Assembly (NCBI GenBank): GCA_035267785.1
Contig: DATFLL010000039.1
Coordinates: forward strand, 1-64,000
DNA: 64,000 nt
Source: DATFLL01 sp035267785
Lineage (GTDB): Bacteria; Pseudomonadota; Gammaproteobacteria; DATFLL01
Reading direction: 5' to 3'
In this document: positions 35,431 to 42,442 of the stretch, one piece after another
Numbering within the stretch: the stretch's first letter is position 1
Layout of the letters: each line of letters starts with the position of its first letter
Translations under genes and position numbers: made by a program
The notes under the pieces: model-generated
Databases searched by the model: none
Seen by the model: the letters and a program-made list of their open reading frames with translations, nothing else
What the model was told of the DNA's origin: nothing

Positions 35431-36324
35431 ATGCTGCGTGAAAATGCCACCGACCTCGTATCTTTCCTCGCCGTCGCCCGCGACGAGAGCTTCACCAAGG
35501 CCGCGGCCCACCTCGGGGTGTCGCAGTCGGCCCTGAGTCAGTCGATCCGCGGGCTGGAGGAGCGCCTGGGCGTGCGGCTGCTGTCCCGGACGACGCGCCG
35601 GGTGGCCCCGACGGCCGCGGGGGAACGCCTGCGCGAGGCGATCGCGCCCCGGTTCGAGGCCATCGAATCCGAGCTATTGGCGCTAAGCGAGTTGCGCGAA
35701 CGTCCCTCCGGGACCATCCGATTAACGGCGATAGAACACGCGGCGGACACGCTTCTGCTACCCAAACTTGCCAAATTTCTGCCCGAATATCCGGAGATCG
35801 AGGTCGAGATTACGATCGATTACGGACTGACCGACATCGTCGGCCAGCATTTCGACGCCGGGGTTCGCGCAGGCGAGCTTATCGAAAAGGACATGATCGC
35901 CGTGCGCATCGGGCCGGATTTGCGCATGGCGGTCGTCGGATCGCCGGATTATTTCGCGCAGCGTGCTCTGCCCAAGGAACCGCGCGATTTGACCGACCAC
36001 AACTGCATCAACCTGCGTCTGCCAACCCATGGCGAGGTCTATGCCTGGGAATTCGAAGACGGCACGCGTGAGTTGAACGTGCGCGTCAGCGGCCAGCTTA
36101 TGGTCAACAATACGCCTCAACTACTGAATTCGGCCCGCGCCGGCCTGGGTTTGGCCTACGTCCCGGAGGACCTGGTTCAGGAGGATTTGAGTCAAGGCCG
36201 CCTCCAACGCGTATTGGAAGACTGGTGCCACCCTTATCCCGGGTATCACCTCTATTATCCGAACCGGCGCCAAGCCTCCCGAGCCTTTTCTCTCGTGGTC
36301 GAGGCTCTAAGATATTCTGATTAA
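35431..36324 (+). CDS. LysR-family transcriptional regulator
   Basis: A 297-residue regulator. The N-terminal winged helix-turn-helix is typical (SFTKAAAHLGVSQSALSQSIRGLEERLGVRLLSRTTR), followed by a periplasmic-binding-protein-like effector domain. It is transcribed away from the alcohol dehydrogenase operon, the standard arrangement for a regulator of its neighbour. The inducer is unknown. Confidence 0.93.
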   Translation: MLRENATDLVSFLAVARDESFTKAAAHLGVSQSALSQSIRGLEERLGVRLLSRTTRRVAPTAAGERLREAIAPRFEAIESELLALSELRERPSGTIRLTAIEHAADTLLLPKLAKFLPEYPEIEVEITIDYGLTDIVGQHFDAGVRAGELIEKDMIAVRIGPDLRMAVVGSPDYFAQRALPKEPRDLTDHNCINLRLPTHGEVYAWEFEDGTRELNVRVSGQLMVNNTPQLLNSARAGLGLAYVPEDLVQEDLSQGRLQRVLEDWCHPYPGYHLYYPNRRQASRAFSLVVEALRYSD

Positions 36325-36641
36325 CCACCGCTCATCGCCGCGCGACACCGCATACGCTCCCACCGCTCAGGTTTTCGCACCCGCCGAGCGCGGATAAGCC
36401 CACCAACTCACGTATGCACCGAATTCGCGTGGACAGATTACTAATAGAAATATGCGTACGACACACGCTTATCCTTACACGGCGAGGCGGTAGCACCGCG
36501 TATATCTATACTTGGCGACGATGACCGAAACACAATGACTTAAGACAGTCACCAGTTACGAGTTTAATCGACCGCCCACCGTTTTCCATGGATTGCTGGC
36601 GTCGAGGCCGGCAGGTGCCAGTATTGCGCCCGCGTCAATAC
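36325..36641. other. Non-coding spacer between convergent genes
   Basis: 317 bases between the LysR stop and the stop of a small minus-strand gene. I see only a weak hairpin (GCGGT 36487-36491 / ACCGC 36495-36499) without a T-tract and no protein-like frame. It is visibly AT-richer than the flanks. Confidence 0.5.
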
Positions 36642-36962
36642 TCAGTCGTGTATGACCAGATAGCCTTCTGCCGGGTTGATATCCACCAGCAGCCCGGCGC
36701 TGTTGGCTGCATTTCCGATCCCTTGCAGGTTGGGGGCGTCGTTGTGTTCGGCCAGCATGGACAACGCCCTATTCGCCTTACAGTCAATCAGTAACCCAGA
36801 TTCTTCATGGCCGTCGCAGGCCGTTGCATCGAGGCTAAAATCAAAACCCGCCGGCATAACCAGAATGACGGGCTCTTCGCGCATTACCTGGGCCTTGATT
36901 TTGGCGAGCGTCGACTTGTCATCACGCCACTCAAGTTTGGGCATATTGCCGTAATCACGCAT
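36642..36962 (-). CDS. Hypothetical protein
   Basis: 106 residues from ATG 36962, which has GGAG at 6-base spacing; an ATG two codons earlier abuts the GGAG. It starts MRDYGNMPKLEWRDDKSTLAKIKAQVM and ends AEGYLVIHD. Mixed alpha/beta composition, three Cys/Asp-rich spots, no signal peptide, no family I recognise. It lies 38 bases after another small gene, probably in one operon. Confidence 0.6.
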   Translation of the reverse strand: MRDYGNMPKLEWRDDKSTLAKIKAQVMREEPVILVMPAGFDFSLDATACDGHEESGLLIDCKANRALSMLAEHNDAPNLQGIGNAANSAGLLVDINPAEGYLVIHD

Positions 36963-37000
36963 CGTCATCTCCTTGTCCTCTTCGCATCAGGTGCTCTGAT

Positions 37001-37228
37001 TTATACGGTAATTCCTTTTTCGGTATCGTCCGAGTTCCGCATGATTGCGAATCGATTATTGGGGAGTTTCTTCGGCGAGTGCTGCTCGGTGATTTCCTGC
37101 AGCCTCCTATCGAATGCCGGGCCTGGCAGGTGCTTCTCCGGACAAACGCCGCATGTCTTGTCTTTGCGGCCACGGCTCGGTTTGTCGCCGCAAGTCTTGT
37201 CAAAAGCGTAGATTGAAAAGGCCCTCAC
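37001..37228 (-). CDS. Small cysteine-containing hypothetical protein
   Basis: A 75-residue basic protein from GTG 37228, chosen because GGGAGG stands six bases before it. Upstream in-frame ATG (37345) would run through the regulatory repeats. It contains TCG (residues 12-14) and TCGVCPEKHLPGP, a possible metal- or thiol-type Cys cluster. No family recognised. It precedes the 106-residue gene and faces the secreted protein gene across a 332-base region. Confidence 0.5.
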   Translation of the reverse strand: MRAFSIYAFDKTCGDKPSRGRKDKTCGVCPEKHLPGPAFDRRLQEITEQHSPKKLPNNRFAIMRNSDDTEKGITV

Positions 37229-37560
37229 GTCCAACCTCCCGAACCCAACTGAACCGACATGTTGACGCCCGGTGCAGTTGAAGGGCTCTCCACTGCTGAT
37301 GGTTGGCTTATTTCCGATTTGAACTCGGTCATGTTCTCGATACACCGAATGGTACTGTTATTCCATATTTTTGAACTCGGTCAAATTTTTTTGCTCGTCG
37401 TTTACTATTGTCGGAACCATAGAATCGCCCTTGATCAACCCGTTAAGGCGGGCAAATATGAGCTTTAGATGCTAGAAACAATTCCTCTCGCTTACCTTCG
37501 ACGAGGTGTCCAGCAGTGTGGTTTTGCGCGTCGTGAATCAAGGTTTGGAGGCGTAGAGTG
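37229..37560. other. Divergent regulatory spacer
   Basis: 332 bases between two divergent genes, AT-richer than average. It contains two copies of TTTGAACTCGGTCA (37318-37331 and 37370-37383) and a run of T near 37384. I see no gene in it. Confidence 0.6.
37318..37383. promoter_or_regulatory. Tandem FNR/CRP-like operator sites
   Basis: TTTGAACTCGGTCA occurs exactly twice, 52 bases apart start to start, which is five DNA turns. The second copy sits in a longer palindrome (TTTGA-N6-TCAAA), close to the FNR form TTGAT-N4-ATCAA. The core matches a third site at 39036-39047. A CRP/FNR-family regulator is the best guess. Confidence 0.5.
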
Positions 37561-38082
37561 ATGGCTAACGTCGTAAGGTTTGGCTCTATCTTGACGATAT
37601 CCGCACTGCTTTCCGCTTCCGTGAATGCGGGCGGAAGTATCGGGACGTCCTTCGACGTGCCCGGGCGGGATTCGCCAACACGCGGCACTGGCGCCATGTT
37701 CGAAGTGGCCGCTCAAGTGGATTTCGAAGCAGACAAGTTGAATTCCAATTCCTTCGGCAAATTCAACCAGCCTAGCGAGTCCGAGGATATCGACACGCAA
37801 AGTTGCGACAAAGACAATACTGGGGCGGTTACCATCTATACGACCAACAGTACGGCCCAGGCGCCGATCGATGTGAAACTTGATGGCAGCCCTGTCGGAA
37901 GCCTGACGACCTATTTCTCTGATGAAGGTCCAGGCTGCAAAGCCGATAATGCGGCAGGCGTAATTACCCTGAACGTGCCCGCGGGCCAACATCTGATCGA
38001 GGCTGTCAGCCCCAATCTCAACTGGCCCGGACACAGGTTTACCGTGGAAAAGTGTGGATGCATGTTGCTGCCACTGTCGTGA
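37561..38082 (+). CDS. Secreted protein, PEGA-like beta-sandwich, function unknown
   Basis: A 173-residue protein with a signal peptide (cleavage near VNAGG). The C-terminal half (residues about 95-160: APIDVKLDGSPVGSLTTYF, then ITLNVPAGQHLIEAVSP) has the pattern of PEGA or similar beta-sandwich repeats. Four to five cysteines (SCDKD, GCKAD, KCGC) could form disulfides in the periplasm. The start ATG 37561 follows GGAGG; a GTG one codon earlier is possible. I do not recognise a named family. Confidence 0.65.
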   Translation: MANVVRFGSILTISALLSASVNAGGSIGTSFDVPGRDSPTRGTGAMFEVAAQVDFEADKLNSNSFGKFNQPSESEDIDTQSCDKDNTGAVTIYTTNSTAQAPIDVKLDGSPVGSLTTYFSDEGPGCKADNAAGVITLNVPAGQHLIEAVSPNLNWPGHRFTVEKCGCMLLPLS

Positions 38083-38205
38083 TAGGCAACTCGATTGGTG
38101 TGCGCATTGATGGCCCCATGTGCCGCCAAGCGTTCATTGCATCGCTCGGCAGCGGCGAGCGCAAAACCACTCTGTCCTTAGCTAGGCGCCGTGCGCCACG
38201 CAGTG

Positions 38206-38946
38206 TCACCTTGTCTTTTCCCACACCCCATTATCTGAACGGCACGCGGTTTCCCGGTATCTACGGGTGTTGCGTTCCGCCGCGGTGAATTTGTAATCCC
38301 GGCAATAGCGTCCATCATCCCGCCGGTAGGTTTTATAGGGAGTGACCGAATAGCGATAGCCGGTGTCCGGGTTTTTCCAGGCGACGACTTGACCGTCGGG
38401 CGCACGTTCCAGTGCCTGATTGGTACAGCGGCCATCGGCATTGTCCATGTTGCGCCCAATCTTGTTGCCAATGACCGCGCCGACAATGGCGCCGGCCACG
38501 GCGCCAAGCCTCTTGTTGTCTTCGCTTGAGACGTTATTACCGATGACGCCGCCCACTATGCCGCCGACCACGGTTCCGACCACCTGGCGGTTACAGCGAC
38601 CGGATGAAATTCCGATTCTATCGCTGGCGGTCTGGAATCCGGTTCCGTCAGCATCACGACGCTTGTACCGCTCTCCTCGTGTGTCGTCATCTGCTTTGCG
38701 GCGATAGCCGTGCGCCGGGGCCCAGGGCGGCGGGCCTCCCTGAGCACGGTACCCGCGATAGCGGTCATGCTCGTCATAGTGAGCCGTACGTTCATGCCCC
38801 CTGTGGTGCACCTTATCGTGCCCGCGCCTCTCAGATTTCCAGTGATGGCCGTTGCCGGACTCGTTCTTCCAAGGATCGGCGTTCGCCGGCAGAACTGCGA
38901 CCCACATGCCGGCACACAGTACGATGACATAGGTTCTAATTTTCAT
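38206..38946 (-). CDS. Exported glycine-zipper 2TM protein
   Basis: A 246-residue protein with a signal peptide (cut near PANADPW), then a long His/Arg/Asp-rich hydrophilic region (residues 25-110) and a glycine zipper at about 120-170 (VVGTVVGGIVGGVIGNN, AVAGAIVGAVIGNKIG), as in SlyB/Rick_17kDa-like envelope proteins. The tail is basic with YRYSVTP and Cys residues. Probably sits at the outer or inner membrane. Role unknown. A CRP-like site lies about 95 bases upstream of its start. Confidence 0.8.
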   Translation of the reverse strand: MKIRTYVIVLCAGMWVAVLPANADPWKNESGNGHHWKSERRGHDKVHHRGHERTAHYDEHDRYRGYRAQGGPPPWAPAHGYRRKADDDTRGERYKRRDADGTGFQTASDRIGISSGRCNRQVVGTVVGGIVGGVIGNNVSSEDNKRLGAVAGAIVGAVIGNKIGRNMDNADGRCTNQALERAPDGQVVAWKNPDTGYRYSVTPYKTYRRDDGRYCRDYKFTAAERNTRRYRETACRSDNGVWEKTR

Positions 38947-39030
38947 TGAGTCAAGTCCCCACTTCGGAATTCAATTGAGCGCATTCGATTGTCTATCGGC
39001 GGACATCTTTCTAAAACAACCGCCAAGTCC

Positions 39031-39052
39031 ATTTGTGAGCCCGGTCACATTT
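39031..39052. promoter_or_regulatory. CRP-type binding site
   Basis: TGTGA (39034-39038), six bases, TCACA (39045-39049) is a perfect CRP/Vfr consensus, with flanking ATTT on both sides. It sits in the 273-base region between the divergent glycine-zipper and lipoprotein genes. Its core TGAGCCCGGTCA matches the TGAACTCGGTCA sites at 37320 and 37372. Confidence 0.6.
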
Positions 39053-39065
39053 GCGAAAACAGAAT

Positions 39066-39077
39066 CGTACGCGTACG
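39066..39077. repeat. 12-base perfect palindrome
   Basis: CGTACGCGTACG is self-complementary and lies 16 bases from the CRP-like site in the same divergent region. It could be a second operator; chance is possible. Confidence 0.35.
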
Positions 39078-39219
39078 GTTTCTAGGCTCGAAGGCGTGAC
39101 ATTGCATTGTTTAAATTCAATTTTTTTGTGCTCATGACTCATGGCGACGAATTGCCTTTACCACCTGGCGTCGGTATCCTTGCGATCCCTTGGAAATACT
39201 CGTGTGTTAGCGGGAAAAG

Positions 39220-40116
39220 ATGACTGTTATGAAAAGCCATTTGTTTCGACTTGCTGTTCTTGTTTGCCTGATTGTGCCGCTTCACGCGTGCATGAGCCCC
39301 CAAACGCCACAGGAAGTGACCAAGGCCTTCTGGGCGGCGGTTTTGGATAAGGATGTCGACGGCGCTGTCAGATATTCCACGCTGACCGAATCAAAATACT
39401 ACGATGGCTTTTCGAAGGACTGGGACGGTTATCGGCCCTCCTTCGGTAAGGTGACAATCGAGAAGGATGAAGCGAGTATTGTCTCCCGATTTGCCAGCCC
39501 CGCGAACTCCGGCCAGGACGACAGAAGTTTCGTGACCTACCTGGTTCACCGTGATGGCGACTGGAAGGTGGATTACGATCGTACGAAACAGTCAATACAA
39601 GGCGGCGCCTTAGGGAATCTGATGAGCACGATCACGCAATTCGGCGATGGGGTGTCAAAGCAATTAGAGGCATCTGCCGACAGCGTAAAGCGTGAAATGG
39701 ATCGCATGAGCGAGGAACTCGAGCGGCTATCGGATTCCTCCAGCAAACAGGCTTCAAAAGCCGTTGAAAAATATGCTGAAGAGCTCCGCAAGAGCATTGA
39801 AGAACTGAAGGACTCGATTAACCGTGCCCTGAAAAGCGAAAGCGACAAGCTCTCGGATCAAGATAAACGTTCGTTACAATCCATTTCCGATGACCTCGAA
39901 AAGGATCGGAATAATCTCTCCGAGCCAACCGCAAGACAGGTGTCCGACACCAGCAGGGATGTCGGCGAGGCACAGCAACGGCTGGAGGCGATAGACAACG
40001 ACTCGCTGGATAAATACCGACAAGAATGGCGTAAACTGAGCGCGCAGCTCGAAGCGGACATGAGAAAAATGCTGAACGAACTCGCCTCGGCGTCAAACGG
40101 CGAGGGTTCGGATTGA
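39220..40116 (+). CDS. Lipoprotein with NTF2-like and long coiled-coil domains
   Basis: A 298-residue protein. The signal peptide ends in a lipobox (PLHAC, Cys24) so it is probably lipid-anchored. Residues about 27-125 look like a DUF4878/NTF2-like domain (TPQEVTKAFWAAVLDKDVDGAVRYST, then FVTYLVHRDGDWKVDY). Residues about 135-290 form a charged coiled coil, Lys/Glu/Asp/Ser-rich. An in-frame ATG at 39229 could be the start instead; GGGA before 39220 favours the first. Function unknown; an envelope spacer or stress sensor is possible. Confidence 0.75.
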   Translation: MTVMKSHLFRLAVLVCLIVPLHACMSPQTPQEVTKAFWAAVLDKDVDGAVRYSTLTESKYYDGFSKDWDGYRPSFGKVTIEKDEASIVSRFASPANSGQDDRSFVTYLVHRDGDWKVDYDRTKQSIQGGALGNLMSTITQFGDGVSKQLEASADSVKREMDRMSEELERLSDSSSKQASKAVEKYAEELRKSIEELKDSINRALKSESDKLSDQDKRSLQSISDDLEKDRNNLSEPTARQVSDTSRDVGEAQQRLEAIDNDSLDKYRQEWRKLSAQLEADMRKMLNELASASNGEGSD

Positions 40117-40175
40117 TCTTTCATTTGTTGAGCACATGGCTTACAGGCTGAACGGCGTCTGACTCGACACAGCCG

Positions 40176-41183
40176 TCACTGGACCGCAAGCACCGGCGGT
40201 CGAAGCGCCAAGGCAAAGCGCTCGGTTCCGGCTATGGCATGGTGTTCCATATGAGCACCCGCGGCAGGAAGCAGGCCGCGAATCATGCCGAACTCCGGTA
40301 TCGCGGGCGCCTTGTTGGGCGCGCGTCGGCTGACGACGGTCAGGCGCGCCGCTGCCGATCGCGTCTTGAGATGGACCCGGACGCTGTCGTCCATCCCCTC
40401 CCCCGATCGGACCGCACAGGCAACCAACTCATTGATGGCGAGTGAGACCGGCACTGCTTCGTCGTAGGATATCCGCGTCTCGTCGCTGCCTTCCTGGCGC
40501 AGATCAATCTTCCGGCCCCAGGCGTGTGCAGGCCGTGCGATCAGGCAGATTGCCTCGACGATATCCTTTAGGCGCGGTGTCTGCGCACCAAGCGTTCCGC
40601 GAAGGCCATGCGCAATCGCCAGGGCGTTTAGCTGTGCGATAACGGCCGACACGGGCTCCGCCAAGTCGCGGTTTTGGATTGTGTGCCGGTGCAACAACGC
40701 GACGCTTCCCTGGAGTGCGTTGCCGATGCGATCGTGCACGACACGCAGTAGCCGCATTTTGAGCGCGTCGCGATATCGTTTGTCTCCGGGCGGCGCCGGA
40801 GACGGGATGCCGCGGGCCACGGCAATTCCCATGACAGAAGCCACCTGACCGTGCGGACCGACGATGGGATGCGCTTCGATCTGAAACACGACATGATGCA
40901 CGGCAGTCAGGGCATACACCGGCTCGCCGCTCAGTGCGCGCGCCGCGTGTGCAATAATCTCCGGATGGTCGCGACAGCATTCAAAAACGGACGCCCCAAC
41001 GAGCGCGTCGGGTTCCAGGCCCATCAGGGTAAGTCCGCCGCCCTCGGAGAGCGTGAAACTGCCGTTTTGGTCGAGAGCCCAGATGATCACTCGCGGGTCG
41101 TCGGCGAGCGGTGCTATCGGGGCGTCGGGTTCAAGGTTTAGGGGATCATAGGCGACAGTTGGCTCGGTCGGATCTCCGATCAT
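40176..41183 (-). CDS. PAS domain / HisKA_2-like sensor with degenerate ATPase domain
   Basis: 335 residues, no membrane segment. A PAS domain spans about residues 30-125 (VIIWALDQNGSFTLSEGGGL, then HVVFQIEAHPIVGPHGQV). It is followed by a HisKA_2/HWE-like dimerisation helix with His150 in RVVHDRIGNALQG, resembling the HRIKNNLQ box. The ATPase part keeps a weak N-box (AINELVACAV, Cys where Asn is usual) but has no DxGxG or GLGL boxes. It may be inactive or act by binding a partner. The paired response regulator is not adjacent. Confidence 0.7.
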   Translation of the reverse strand: MIGDPTEPTVAYDPLNLEPDAPIAPLADDPRVIIWALDQNGSFTLSEGGGLTLMGLEPDALVGASVFECCRDHPEIIAHAARALSGEPVYALTAVHHVVFQIEAHPIVGPHGQVASVMGIAVARGIPSPAPPGDKRYRDALKMRLLRVVHDRIGNALQGSVALLHRHTIQNRDLAEPVSAVIAQLNALAIAHGLRGTLGAQTPRLKDIVEAICLIARPAHAWGRKIDLRQEGSDETRISYDEAVPVSLAINELVACAVRSGEGMDDSVRVHLKTRSAAARLTVVSRRAPNKAPAIPEFGMIRGLLPAAGAHMEHHAIAGTERFALALRPPVLAVQ

Positions 41184-41363
41184 GGCTTATCAGTTTGTCC
41201 TCTGCAGTTCTCATTGTTAGTGATTTTATCCCTTCAAACGATGCGGGATTAGCGGCTGTGTCACGCAATACTTTAAAAAATTTTACTAATGGTGCCGGAT
41301 GCTTGTCCGCCTTGGACAGTGCTGATAGCGTGCGCGTTCTCTGACAACGAAACGGGGCGGCCG

Positions 41364-42017
41364 ATGACTGACGCGCCATTGCAACGGCTGGCACGGGTGT
41401 TCGTGGACGGCTTTTCGGAGATGGACGGCGGCGAACAGCGCCTGGCCCGCAGCGTCTATCGTGCTCTGACTGACGGGCAACCGGTCGAGCCCCGCGACGC
41501 GGCTCTGGCCGCGGGGCTGGAGCCGGCTCGCGCGCTCGCCAGCTTGCGGAGTTGGCCCACGGTATTCTGGGACGAAGCCGGGCGTATCACCGGCTTTCTC
41601 GGACTGGGCACTGCGCCGACGCGCCACCGCTTTGAGGTCGATAATGGTGTCGCTTATACGTGGTGCGCCTGGGATGCGCTATTCGTTCCGCAAATCATCG
41701 GGGCTCCGGCGAGGGTCACCTCGCGTTGCCCGGCCACCGAAGAAACCATCTCACTAGTGGTTCGCCCAGACGGCATTGAGTCGGTATCCCCTGCCGAGGT
41801 TGTCCTATCGTTCCTGATGCCGGCGGCCGCTCAGCTCGGAGAACAGGTGACCGGCAGTTTCTGTCAGTTCGTCCATTTCTTACGGCCGGGTCGACAGTCC
41901 GAGCGATGGCTTGGCGAGCGCCCGCAGCTTTTCGAGATGTCGCTGGAACGGGCGTTCGAGCTGGGCGGCCTGGTAAACCGTGAGCGGTTCGCGGAAACGG
42001 ACCTGTCCATATCCTAG
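41364..42017 (+). CDS. merB: Organomercurial lyase (MerB)
   Basis: Cleaves the carbon-mercury bond of organomercurials. From ATG 41364 the protein is 217 residues, close to the usual 212. The catalytic residues align: Cys101 and Asp104 in YTWCAWDALFVP, Cys122 in TSRCPAT and Cys167 in GSFCQFVHF, corresponding to C96, D99, C117 and C159 of plasmid R831b MerB. The N-terminal helical domain is also typical. No merA, merR, merT or merP is visible near it, which is unusual. An in-frame ATG at 41289 would add 25 residues. Confidence 0.88.
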   Translation: MTDAPLQRLARVFVDGFSEMDGGEQRLARSVYRALTDGQPVEPRDAALAAGLEPARALASLRSWPTVFWDEAGRITGFLGLGTAPTRHRFEVDNGVAYTWCAWDALFVPQIIGAPARVTSRCPATEETISLVVRPDGIESVSPAEVVLSFLMPAAAQLGEQVTGSFCQFVHFLRPGRQSERWLGERPQLFEMSLERAFELGGLVNRERFAETDLSIS

Positions 42018-42206
42018 AAAACACATTAAATAACCGTCATAACTAAATAATTAATAAAATATCCCTGGAAGCTATCGATCAGAGTTTGCAACGCTTGTGG
42101 CCGGCCTCCCGAGTATTGCCTATATTTCTTTAAAGAACGCCTACTTAGCGAACGTTATTAAAGGGACTATCGGGCGGTGCTCGCCCCGAGGACAGGAGGT
42201 CTTCTC

Positions 42207-42431
42207 ATGACTCTCAGATTCCAGCGCAATATCGGTATTCTGGACATGATGCTGCGGATTGGCATCAGTGCCGTATTCCTCTATGCGGCGATGGGTCCGG
42301 GTCCGCTCATTCGGGACAGCTTTGCCGCCGGGGTGGTGACGGCCCTGGCCGTGGGGAATCTCGTGGCCGCCCTCACGCGCTTCTGCCCGTTGTACATGGT
42401 CGCGGGCATCAATACCTGCCGTACCGACTGA
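42207..42431 (+). CDS. DUF2892 (YgaP-like) small membrane protein
   Basis: A 74-residue protein with two hydrophobic segments (LRIGISAVFLYAAMGPGPL and SFAAGVVTALAVGNLVAAL) and the conserved end TRFCPLYMVAGINTC, typical of DUF2892, also found fused to rhodanese domains. ATG 42207 follows AGGAGG. It ends 11 bases before the GGDEF-EAL gene, so co-transcription is likely. Confidence 0.85.
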   Translation: MTLRFQRNIGILDMMLRIGISAVFLYAAMGPGPLIRDSFAAGVVTALAVGNLVAALTRFCPLYMVAGINTCRTD

Positions 42432-42442
42432 GTGTTCGGCCG

